Positions 35,455 through 42,544 of a DNA stretch of 64,000 nucleotides are shown here, in pieces; position 1 is the first letter of the stretch, and the number at the start of each line of letters is the position of its first letter. The stretch covers positions 949,769-1,013,768 of the forward strand of contig NZ_KQ948549.1 in the NCBI RefSeq assembly GCF_001514125.1. The letters run 5' to 3'. The translations under genes and the position numbers were made by a program. The notes below the pieces were generated by a model. It ran no database searches, was not told where the DNA came from, and saw nothing but the letters and a program-made list of their open reading frames with translations. The DNA is from Streptomyces longwoodensis. GTDB taxonomy: Bacteria; Actinomycetota; Actinomycetes; Streptomycetales; Streptomycetaceae.

Positions 35455-36171
35455 TCACCCCGCCGCCACCGGCGCCGGACGGTCCGCCTCCGCCGTCGCC
35501 CGCCGCGTACCGCCGCGCCACCAGGGCCGCGACGCCAGTCCGGCCAGCAGCGCACCCGCCGCGTTGAGGAGCACGTCGTCGACGGACGACACGCGGTCGA
35601 GCCGGAACACGGACTGGGAGACCTCCACGAGCACCGAGCAGCCCACCCCCAGGGCCAGGATGCGCGGCGCGGACGCGAGGGCCGTGAACCGCATCGGGGC
35701 GAAGAAGCCGAGGGACGCGAGGACCAGCAGGTTGCCGACGATCCCGAGGGTGCCCATCGTGGCGAGGTCCCGCAGCGGCACGAGGCTCACCCGCGCGGGG
35801 GCGACGCCCACTCCGGCGCCCGGCATCATGGTCAGCCACAGGAACGGCACCGTCCCGTGCACCATGCCCACCTCGGCCGACGACAGCCTCGCCGCCCCGT
35901 CGACGCCGTGACGCCGCCGCCACCAGGTCAGCGCGCACACCACCAGGGCGGACAGCGGCAGCGCGACCAAGGTCATCAGCACCACCCCGTTGAAGGTGTC
36001 GAAGCACCCGTGCCACCGGCCCGCCGCACACCTCGGAGCGGACATCATGAGCGGCCGGCGCACGACGTACGCGGCACCGGCGACAGCGAGACACACCAGC
36101 CCGAGGGCGACACCGGTGCGGACACGCCGAGCTCGTGGGGACGGGGATGCGGTGCGGGCTACGTGATTCAT
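35455..36171 (-). CDS. VanZ-family membrane protein
   Basis: A 238-residue protein with five predicted hydrophobic helices. The C-terminal half has the VanZ pattern LATMGTLGIVGNLLVLASLGFFAP, then LALGVGCSVLVEVSQSVFRL (EExQxxF-like) and SSVDDVLLNAAGALLAG (D-D-xxxNxxG). VanZ proteins give low-level teicoplanin resistance by an unclear mechanism. The ATG at 36171 has only a weak ribosome site. It lies between the two-component pair and the M56/BlaI pair, all on one strand. Confidence 0.85.
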   Translation of the reverse strand: MNHVARTASPSPRARRVRTGVALGLVCLAVAGAAYVVRRPLMMSAPRCAAGRWHGCFDTFNGVVLMTLVALPLSALVVCALTWWRRRHGVDGAARLSSAEVGMVHGTVPFLWLTMMPGAGVGVAPARVSLVPLRDLATMGTLGIVGNLLVLASLGFFAPMRFTALASAPRILALGVGCSVLVEVSQSVFRLDRVSSVDDVLLNAAGALLAGLASRPWWRGGTRRATAEADRPAPVAAG

Positions 36172-36265
36172 CCCGCCATTGCAGGCGAGACGCTGTTGCG
36201 AGGGCGTATGCGGTTCTCGATACGCCGACGACAGGTGCGGGTGCTCGCCCCAGCCGTCCGAGGTC

Positions 36266-37207
36266 TCAGCCGCGCGCCTCCCCCTGGGCCACCTCGATGT
36301 CCTGGTGCACCTCGACCGCGCTCGTCGCCGCCGTCGTGACGGACAGGACGGCGCAGACGGCCAGCAGTGCCGCGATCCACGAGCCCGTGCGCAGCGGGCG
36401 GTGGGTGGGGGAGAGGAGGGCGGCGACGCGGCGGGGCACCGGGCCCGTGGTGGCCGCCGGGGTGACCGCGGAGCGGCGGGTGTCCGCCGTGTGGGTGGCC
36501 AGGGCGGCGCGCGCGATGGCGCGCGCGGTGAGGCGACGGTCGCCGACGCGGCGGGCCGCGGCCTCGTCGGCGGCGCGCTCGGCGGCCAGCCGGATCGCGT
36601 CGCGGACCGGGCGCAGCGCGGGATGGCAGTGGGCGGCGAGTTCGGCCGCGGCCAGGAAGTAGTGGTGGCCGCCCGCGTTGTGGGCGCGCTCGTGGGCGAA
36701 GAGGGCCTCGCGCTCGCGCGCGTCGAGGCTGCGCAGCATGGCGGTGGTGACGACGATGCGGTGCGGGCGGCCGGGCAGGGCGTACGCGTCGGGCCGCGCC
36801 GATTCGACGACGCACAGGTCACCCGCCGCGGGACACCGGCCGGCCTGCGACCGCGCCGTGCGCAGCCCCGCGGTCTGCCGTACGACGGAACGCCCGAGGG
36901 CGAGCGTGGCGAGCGTCAGCAGGCCGGCGGCAAGGACGGCCAAGGGCAGCACCAGCCACGCGGACGGGGTGCGCAGGGGATGCACCAGCTCCCCGACGGC
37001 GGCGAAGGCGGGGACGTGCAGCATTCCTGTGAGCGTCAGCGTGCCGAGGGTCGCGACGGTGCCCGCCGCCAGGAGCAGGGCCGAGACGGTCAGCGTCCAG
37101 AGGGCGGCCACCGGCGGGCAGCGGTCGAGGACCCGGCGGGCCAGCAGCGGGGCCACGCACGGCGCCAGCAGGGGGACCAGGAGGACCGGCAGGAAGGAGA
37201 ACGTCAC
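36266..37207 (-). CDS. M56 (BlaR1-type) membrane metalloprotease
   Basis: A 313-residue membrane protease. Three hydrophobic helices precede the zinc motif H-E-R-A-H in REALFAHERAHNAGGHHYF, followed by ADEAAARRVGD and a final helix (SWIAALLAVCAVLSVTTAATS). It lacks the penicillin-binding sensor domain of true BlaR1, so the signal is sensed in the membrane or by a partner. GTG 37207 overlaps the BlaI stop (GTGA), giving translational coupling. It should cleave or trigger loss of the BlaI repressor on envelope stress. Confidence 0.92.
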   Translation of the reverse strand: MTFSFLPVLLVPLLAPCVAPLLARRVLDRCPPVAALWTLTVSALLLAAGTVATLGTLTLTGMLHVPAFAAVGELVHPLRTPSAWLVLPLAVLAAGLLTLATLALGRSVVRQTAGLRTARSQAGRCPAAGDLCVVESARPDAYALPGRPHRIVVTTAMLRSLDAREREALFAHERAHNAGGHHYFLAAAELAAHCHPALRPVRDAIRLAAERAADEAAARRVGDRRLTARAIARAALATHTADTRRSAVTPAATTGPVPRRVAALLSPTHRPLRTGSWIAALLAVCAVLSVTTAATSAVEVHQDIEVAQGEARG

Positions 37208-37572
37208 TGGCCCTCCTGCAGCAGACGGCGCAGCACCTCTTCGTCGTCCGGGCTGAGCTGGGCCACGAACCGCGCCAGGACGCTCTCGCGGTCGTCGCCG
37301 CGGTCGAGCTCGCTGTGCATGCGCAGCGCGGTCAGGCCGTGCGGGTCCTGCAGCGGGCGGTAGGCGTAACCGCGGCCCTGCCGCTCCCGCTCCACCGTCC
37401 CCTTCTCGTGCAGCCGGGACAGGATCGTCGTCACCGTCGTGCGGGCCAGGCCAGAGGCGAGCTCGGCCTGGACCTGCGCCGGGGTGAGCGGCGCGCCCGC
37501 GGCCCACAGCGCGGCCATCACCGCGGCCTCCAGTTCGCCGGCCGGACGGCGTTGGTCCTTCGCATCGGTCAT
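37204..37572 (-). CDS. BlaI/MecI-family repressor
   Basis: A 122-residue winged-helix repressor. GELEAAVMAALWAAGAPLTP and LARTTVTTILSRLHEKGTVER form the DNA-binding region, and a C-terminal dimerisation region (ESVLARFVAQLSPDDEEVL) follows. Two TACA/TGTA operators lie 25-58 bp upstream of its start. The operators also cover the promoter of the divergent DedA-PAP2-PAP2 operon, so this protein probably represses both units until its partner protease M56 inactivates it. Confidence 0.94.
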   Translation of the reverse strand: MTDAKDQRRPAGELEAAVMAALWAAGAPLTPAQVQAELASGLARTTVTTILSRLHEKGTVERERQGRGYAYRPLQDPHGLTALRMHSELDRGDDRESVLARFVAQLSPDDEEVLRRLLQEGQ

Positions 37573-37596
37573 GGGAACGATCCTCACCCCGCGATC

Positions 37597-37630
37597 GTCT
37601 ACAGTGTGTAGACCGTCTACAGGATTGTAG
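37597..37630. promoter_or_regulatory. Twin BlaI-type operators in divergent promoter
   Basis: Site 1 is the perfect palindrome GTCTACA-GTG-TGTAGAC (37597-37613). Site 2 is CTACA-GGAT-TGTAG (37617-37630). Both keep the TACA/TGTA core known for BlaI/MecI sites. They lie between blaI (start 37572, minus) and dedA (start 37697, plus). Confidence 0.85.
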
Positions 37631-37696
37631 TCGGCCAGTGCCGTGCATCCGCTCGGCGGTCGGATCTCCGTGCGGGTCGCACGAAAGGACATGCCG

Positions 37697-38365
37697 ATGA
37701 ACACACCCATGGCTCTATCGTCGCAGCTCGCCGTGAATCCCCTCGACGCGCGGTCGCTGCTGGCCGCCTTCGGCGTGCTGGGCGTCGGCGTGGTGATGTT
37801 CGCCGAGACGGGCCTGCTGATCGGCTTCTTCCTGCCGGGCGACTCCCTGCTGTTCACCGCGGGCCTGCTGTGCACGGGCGCGGGACAGCACGGCGTACGG
37901 CTGTCCCTTGGGCCGCTGCTGTGCGCGGCGGCGCTCGGCGCGGTGGCCGGAGCGCAGTGCGGCTACCTGCTGGGGCGCCGCGCGGGCGGTGCCCTGCTGG
38001 CCCGCAGCAGCTCGGCCCGGCTGCGCGACGGGGCGCGACGCGCGGAGGAACTGCTCGAGCGGTACGGGCACGCGAAGGCGATCGTGCTGGCGAGATTCGT
38101 GCCGGTGGTGCGGACCGTGCTCAACCCGCTGGCGGGGGCGCTGGGCGTGCCCGCGCGCGTGTTCACCGTCTGGCAGACGGCCGGCGGCCTGGTCTGGAGC
38201 ATCGGCCTGACCCTGGCCGGGTACGGCCTCGGATCGTCGATCCCGGACGTGGACCGCTACCTGCTGCCGCTGGTCGCCCTGATCGTGGCGCTGTCGCTGG
38301 TCCCGCTGGCCGCCGAGCTGTACCGCGGCCGCAGGCGCACGGAGGAGAAGGAGGCCAGCGGATGA
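37697..38365 (+). CDS. DedA-family membrane protein (candidate C55-P flippase)
   Basis: A 222-residue DedA protein. It has the re-entrant motif ETGLLIGFFLPGDSLLFTAG and the arginine motif ARFVPVVRTVLNPLAGALGV, then two C-terminal helices. DedA members such as UptA flip undecaprenyl phosphate back to the cytoplasmic face. ATG 37697 is favoured over 37691 because GAAAGGA is then about 7 nt away. Its stop overlaps the next start (ATGA). BlaI operators lie immediately upstream. Confidence 0.92.
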   Translation: MNTPMALSSQLAVNPLDARSLLAAFGVLGVGVVMFAETGLLIGFFLPGDSLLFTAGLLCTGAGQHGVRLSLGPLLCAAALGAVAGAQCGYLLGRRAGGALLARSSSARLRDGARRAEELLERYGHAKAIVLARFVPVVRTVLNPLAGALGVPARVFTVWQTAGGLVWSIGLTLAGYGLGSSIPDVDRYLLPLVALIVALSLVPLAAELYRGRRRTEEKEASG

Positions 38366-38970
38366 TCATGGCGTTCGGCGGGGCGTCGATCGACGGCTCC
38401 GCGTACCGGGACGTCACGCACTGGGCGCAGCACGCGCCCGGCTGGCTGGACACCGCCGTGACGGTGTGGTCGGCGTACGGCCTGGCGCTGTTCGCCGTGC
38501 TGATGGTGCTCGCCTGGTGGCGGGCCCGCCACCAGGGAGCCGCGGAGGCGCTCACGGCCCTGGCCGTGCCCCTGGTGGCGCTCCTGGCGTACGGCGTGGA
38601 CCTCGTCCTGAAGTCGGCCGTGCGAGAGGACCGGCCGTGCCGGACCCTGCGGGTGACGACCCTCGAGGCGTGTCCGGCGCACGGCGACTGGTCGTTCCCG
38701 AGCAACCACGCGGTGATCGCCGTGGCGGCCGCCGTGGCGCTGCTCTTCGTCTCGCGGCGGCTGGGCGCGCTCGCGTGCGGGGCGGCCGTCGCGATGGCGG
38801 TCTCCCGCGTCTGGATCGGCGTCCACTACCCGCACGACGTCCTGGCCGGTGTCCTCGTGGGGATCCTGGTGGCCCTGCCCGCCATGCTGGTCGTCCGCCG
38901 GTGGTCGCCCGCCCTGGCCCGGCGGGCGACGGCGACGGCACCGCTGCGCACCCTGCTGTCGGCCTCATGA
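38362..38970 (+). CDS. PAP2-family phosphatase (candidate UPP phosphatase), first copy
   Basis: A 202-residue membrane phosphatase. The three PAP2 motifs are KSAVREDRP (KX6RP), FPSNHAV (PSxH) and SRVWIGVHYPHDV (SRX5HX3D). It has about five membrane helices. BcrC-like PAP2 enzymes dephosphorylate undecaprenyl pyrophosphate outside the membrane, giving the substrate for a DedA flippase. It is coupled to DedA and to the next PAP2 gene by ATGA overlaps on both sides. Confidence 0.92.
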   Translation: MIMAFGGASIDGSAYRDVTHWAQHAPGWLDTAVTVWSAYGLALFAVLMVLAWWRARHQGAAEALTALAVPLVALLAYGVDLVLKSAVREDRPCRTLRVTTLEACPAHGDWSFPSNHAVIAVAAAVALLFVSRRLGALACGAAVAMAVSRVWIGVHYPHDVLAGVLVGILVALPAMLVVRRWSPALARRATATAPLRTLLSAS

Positions 38971-39662
38971 ACCGCAGGGACGCCGCCGACCTCGCCGGGA
39001 GCGCCGGTGTCGGCGCCTGGACGGCCTTCGCGGTGCTGACGATGATCGTCGTGGGCGGTGCCGGCGCACCGCTCTGGCTGGACGGCACCTTCCTCAGCCG
39101 GTCCGTCGCCCACCGCTCCGACGAACTGGTGGCCCTGGCCCGCGGCGTGACCGCCACCGGCAGCGGCGTGGTCCCGTACGCGCTCGTGACCCTCGCCGGC
39201 GCCCTGGCCGGGCGGACCGCGCGACAGAGACTGGGAGCCGCCGCCCTCGCCCTGTCCTGCCTGGCCACGGGTCAGGTCCTGCGCTACGCCACGATGACCC
39301 GCGTGCACCGGCCGCGCCCCCCGCGTTCCGACTGGGCGACCCATGCGAGCGGCTGGGCGTTCCCCTCCGGGCACACCACCACGGCGGCCCTGACCGCGGG
39401 CATACTCATCGTCGCCCTCGCGCTGCGCGCCCCGCGCGGCGGCAGGGCCCTCCAGATCGCCGTCGCCTGCTGGGGCCTGTCGGTCGGCCTGACCCGCGTC
39501 TACCTCGGCGTGCACTGGTTCACCGACGTCATCGGGGGGTGGCTGTTCGCCACGGCCTGGCTGGGCACCTGCCTCTGGGCGGCGGCCCGCTGGCTGCCCG
39601 GCGCCTTCCTCACCACGGTCACGCCCCGCCCGGCTCCGCAGCCGACCGGACACGGCCCATGA
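38967..39662 (+). CDS. PAP2-family phosphatase, second copy
   Basis: A 231-residue paralogue of the preceding gene. Motifs: TRVHRPRPP (variant of KX6RP), FPSGHTTT (PSGH) and TRVYLGVHWFTDV, where Thr replaces the usual Ser. It has six predicted helices and a short Pro-rich tail. The sequences of the two PAP2 proteins differ widely, so they probably have distinct lipid substrates, for instance UPP and another polyprenyl or phosphatidate species. The ATGA overlap shows it is the third gene of the operon. Confidence 0.9.
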   Translation: MNRRDAADLAGSAGVGAWTAFAVLTMIVVGGAGAPLWLDGTFLSRSVAHRSDELVALARGVTATGSGVVPYALVTLAGALAGRTARQRLGAAALALSCLATGQVLRYATMTRVHRPRPPRSDWATHASGWAFPSGHTTTAALTAGILIVALALRAPRGGRALQIAVACWGLSVGLTRVYLGVHWFTDVIGGWLFATAWLGTCLWAAARWLPGAFLTTVTPRPAPQPTGHGP

Positions 39663-39707
39663 TCGGGGGACCGGCGTCACCCCGGCGCGGCGCGATACCG
39701 TCCTGCC

Positions 39708-40364
39708 ATGTCTCGAACAGCCGAGGGCGGCTCCCACCGGGCATCCGTCACCGCAGATGACCTCGACCTCGCCGTACAGCTCGCCGTCACGCTCCTGCGG
39801 GAGGCGCCGGACGGGGCGTGGGAGAGCAGGGCCGGTTCGCTGGAGTGGGACTGCTGGGAGACCGTGGAGCACCTCAGCGACGACCTCTTCGCGTACGCCG
39901 CGCAACTCGGGCCGAGGACACCGCCGTCGAACGGCGAGGTGCCGTTCCTCTGGGAGAGCAGGCGGCCCGGCGGACCCGCGAACGCCGTCCACGCCGACCG
40001 GGCCGCCGGACCGGCGGGTCTGCTGCAGGTGCTGGAGGCGTGCGGCGCGCTGCTGGTCGCCATGGTCCGCACGACACACTCGCACGTACGCGCCCACCAC
40101 GTGCACGGCGCCTCAGACGCCGAGGGCTTCGCCGCCATGGGGATCGTCGAGACCGTGGTGCACACCCACGACCTGGCCCAAGGCCTCGGCCTGCCCTGGG
40201 ACCCGCCCGCCGACCTGTGCGCGCGGGTCCTCGCCCGGCTGTTCCCGGACGCCCCGACGATGACGGAGCCCTGGGCCACCCTGCTCTGGGCGACCGGGCG
40301 CGCCGACCTGCCGGGACGCCCCCGCCCCACCACGTGGCGCTGGGACGGCACCCCTCGGGACTAA
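39708..40364 (+). CDS. DinB/mycothiol-dependent maleylpyruvate isomerase-like protein
   Basis: A 218-residue DinB-fold protein. The N-terminal helix (DLDLAVQLAVTLLREAP), the metal-ligand His near WETVEHLSDDLFAYAAQLG, and the later GIVETVVHTHDLAQGLG block match the MDMPI/TIGR03083 group, which uses mycothiol or other thiols. The conserved H-x3-D motif (VVHTHDL) supplies metal ligands. The function in this organism is not determinable. The TAA stop is followed directly by the 18-bp repeat array. It starts 45 bp after the PAP2 gene but has its own leader. Confidence 0.75.
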   Translation: MSRTAEGGSHRASVTADDLDLAVQLAVTLLREAPDGAWESRAGSLEWDCWETVEHLSDDLFAYAAQLGPRTPPSNGEVPFLWESRRPGGPANAVHADRAAGPAGLLQVLEACGALLVAMVRTTHSHVRAHHVHGASDAEGFAAMGIVETVVHTHDLAQGLGLPWDPPADLCARVLARLFPDAPTMTEPWATLLWATGRADLPGRPRPTTWRWDGTPRD

Positions 40365-40454
40365 GACACCCCCTGGGACCAGGACACCCCCTGGGACCAG
40401 GACACTCCCTGGGACCAGGACACTCCCTGGGACCAGGACACTCCCTGGGACCAG
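40365..40454. repeat. Five-copy 18-bp tandem repeat
   Basis: Five contiguous copies of GACAC(C/T)CCCTGGGACCAG, beginning at the base after the upstream TAA stop. Two copies have CC and three have TC at the variable step. Each unit contains CTGG-GA-CCAG, a short inverted repeat. It lies between convergent genes and could act as a terminator. Likely variable in copy number between strains. Confidence 0.95.
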
Positions 40455-40481
40455 GGCCCCCCTCCCGCTCCCGCGCGCGTG

Positions 40482-40868
40482 CTACTTGCTGTGCACGATC
40501 TGCACCAGATTGCCACAGGTGTCGTCCAGGACGGCGGTGGTGACCGTGCCCATCTCCACCGGCTCCTGCGTGAACCGGACCCCGAGCGCGCGCAGCCGCT
40601 CGAACTCCGCCCGCACGTCGTCCACCGCGAACGAGGCGGCCGGGATGCCGTCCGCCACGAGCGCCGCCCGGTACGGCCCCACCGCGGGGTGACCGGACGG
40701 CTCCAGCAGCAGCTCCGTGCCCTCGGGGTCCTCCGGCGAGACCACCGTCAGCCACCGGTCCGCGCCCAGCGGCACGTCGTGCTTCTTCGCGAAGCCCAGC
40801 ACGTCCGTGTAGAAACGCAGGGCCGTCTCCTGGTCGTCGACGAAGACGTTGGTGAGATGGATCCTCAT
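40482..40868 (-). CDS. VOC-family (glyoxalase-like) protein
   Basis: A 128-residue VOC protein with two beta-alpha-beta-beta-beta modules. HLTNVFVDDQETALRFYTDVLGF is the N-terminal module with the first metal-ligand His, and GTVTTAVLDDTCGNLVQIVH is the C-terminal module where a Glu is usually found near the end. It may be an isomerase, dioxygenase or thiol transferase-type resistance protein. The downstream side has the tandem repeat; 161 bp upstream before the phosphatase gene hold nothing clear. Confidence 0.88.
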   Translation of the reverse strand: MRIHLTNVFVDDQETALRFYTDVLGFAKKHDVPLGADRWLTVVSPEDPEGTELLLEPSGHPAVGPYRAALVADGIPAASFAVDDVRAEFERLRALGVRFTQEPVEMGTVTTAVLDDTCGNLVQIVHSK

Positions 40869-41029
40869 GGGGTGCTCTCCGGTGCGTCGGGCCTCAGCCG
40901 TCGGGTGACGACTGCTCGGGACGGCGATGCGCGGGACCGGGCAGCCCCTTGATCACCTCGTCCGCCACGGCTCCACGATAGGCCGTGGGCCTGTCTGTGA
41001 CCCCGGCGTGGAGGCAGCCGCCCGCCGGC

Positions 41030-42385
41030 TCAGCTCGCGCGGCCGAAGCAGCGCTCCAGCTCGTCCAGGTCGTAGAAGACGCTGCCCCGGGACACGGGAC
41101 GGCAGCCCGGCTTGAAGGCGGTCTCCTTCTCGTTGTAGAGCATGCGCACCAGGTAGGTGTCGCCCTTGCGGAAGACGTCCCACTGGATGTTCGCCGCCAT
41201 GGGGGAGACGGATGCCCCGCGCCACGGGTTGTCGGCGTAGGTGTACGGCCGGTCGGGCGTCGCCGCCACGGTGCTGCCCGGCAGGCCCATCAGCGCGGCG
41301 AGCGGGATGATCTCCTCGGCGTGCGTGAAGCGCAGTTCCGCGCCCAGCGCGCTGGTGCCGGCCCGCTTGGCCTCGGCCTGCCGGAAGAAGTCGTCGAGCA
41401 GGACACCGGCCATCCGGTAGGTGATGTCGCTGTCCGCGAACCCGGGGCCCTTCTCGTAGAAGTCCTCGGCGTCACTCAGGTACCCGAACCACGCGGCGTC
41501 CCGCGGCGCGATGTAGCGCTCCATGGGCAGGGCGCGGTGGTCCGGCATCTCGGCGCTCAGGCTCGGGGCGATCGCGTAGAGGTTGTAGACCGCCCGGGCG
41601 GCGTCGACGTCGGAGGCCACGGAGGAGAACGCGCCGTCCACGACGCGCTGGACGAACGCGGGCTTGAAGATCCGCTCCAGGACCCTGCGGGCCGCCGGCG
41701 CGGTGGCGGGCTGCTCGGTGATGTCCTTCAGGGTGGTGGCCAGCCGCTGGTCGTGGTCGACGTAGTCGCGGTAGGCCGCGCCGCCCGCCGACTTGTGGAA
41801 GTAGAGCAGGTCCCGGTCGGCCCGGGCGGGCCGGATGAGCGGCGCGAGGGCGGGGTCGCCGGAGGCGAGGGCCCCGGTGAACACGGTGCCGCTGGCGACG
41901 GCGCGTGCCTCACCGGAGGTGACGACGTCGATGGGCTCACCGTTCTCGGCGATCCGCTGGAAGAGGCCGGGGAGCCGCTGCTCCAGGCGTGCGGCGGTGT
42001 CCCGTAGCTCCTGCTCGCCGCGTCCGCTGAGATTGCCGTACCCGACGGTGGCCATGGCCGCGAGGAGCGTCCGCACGTCGGGCCCGAACCGCCGCCCGGT
42101 GGAGGTGAGTTGGTCCTCGGCCGCGGCCCGGTCCCACAGCGCGAGCACGAGGTCGCCGTCCTTGCTGCTGGTGGCCGCACGCGAGCCGTGCCGGGACACG
42201 GTCTCGGTGAACACGGGCCGGTATCCGCGGGGAGCGCGCTGGTAACCGTGAGCGTTCTGCCGGGGCGCGTACGACGCCTTGGTCCCGTAACTGGTGAGCG
42301 ACCGGGAGCCGGTGGCCTGGGCGGGCACGGAGGCGACGAGCAGCGCGGACAGGGTGGCGGCGAGGACTGGGACGAACCGTTTCAT
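41030..42385 (-). CDS. Secreted histidine-type phosphatase (MINPP-like)
   Basis: A 451-residue exported histidine phosphatase. Residues 1-25 are a signal peptide (VPVLAATLSALLVASVPAQA). The catalytic RHGxR motif is VSRHGSRAATS near residue 65, and the proton-donor motif is FTHAEEIIPLAALMG (HAE, as in multiple inositol-polyphosphate phosphatases rather than HD of acid phosphatases). It probably removes phosphate from phytate or other inositol phosphates outside the cell. The ATG at 42385 lacks a strong ribosome site. C-terminal cysteines (KPGCRPVS, LERCFGR) may form a disulphide. Confidence 0.88.
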   Translation of the reverse strand: MKRFVPVLAATLSALLVASVPAQATGSRSLTSYGTKASYAPRQNAHGYQRAPRGYRPVFTETVSRHGSRAATSSKDGDLVLALWDRAAAEDQLTSTGRRFGPDVRTLLAAMATVGYGNLSGRGEQELRDTAARLEQRLPGLFQRIAENGEPIDVVTSGEARAVASGTVFTGALASGDPALAPLIRPARADRDLLYFHKSAGGAAYRDYVDHDQRLATTLKDITEQPATAPAARRVLERIFKPAFVQRVVDGAFSSVASDVDAARAVYNLYAIAPSLSAEMPDHRALPMERYIAPRDAAWFGYLSDAEDFYEKGPGFADSDITYRMAGVLLDDFFRQAEAKRAGTSALGAELRFTHAEEIIPLAALMGLPGSTVAATPDRPYTYADNPWRGASVSPMAANIQWDVFRKGDTYLVRMLYNEKETAFKPGCRPVSRGSVFYDLDELERCFGRAS

Positions 42386-42544
42386 GCGGTGCAGCTTGAT
42401 CGTCGCGGGTGAACGGGGGCCGGTGCCGAGGTTGCCGGGGCGGATCGGCGGGATGGCTCGTGGCCGTCGGCCAACGATGGCCCCCGGCATCAGCGGCTGT
42501 CAGCGGCCATCAGCGGCCACCGACGGCGGCCGTGCTGTGAGGCG

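Noticed and set aside
40365..40454. Possible CRISPR array
   Set aside because: The units are contiguous with no spacers, and no cas gene is present.
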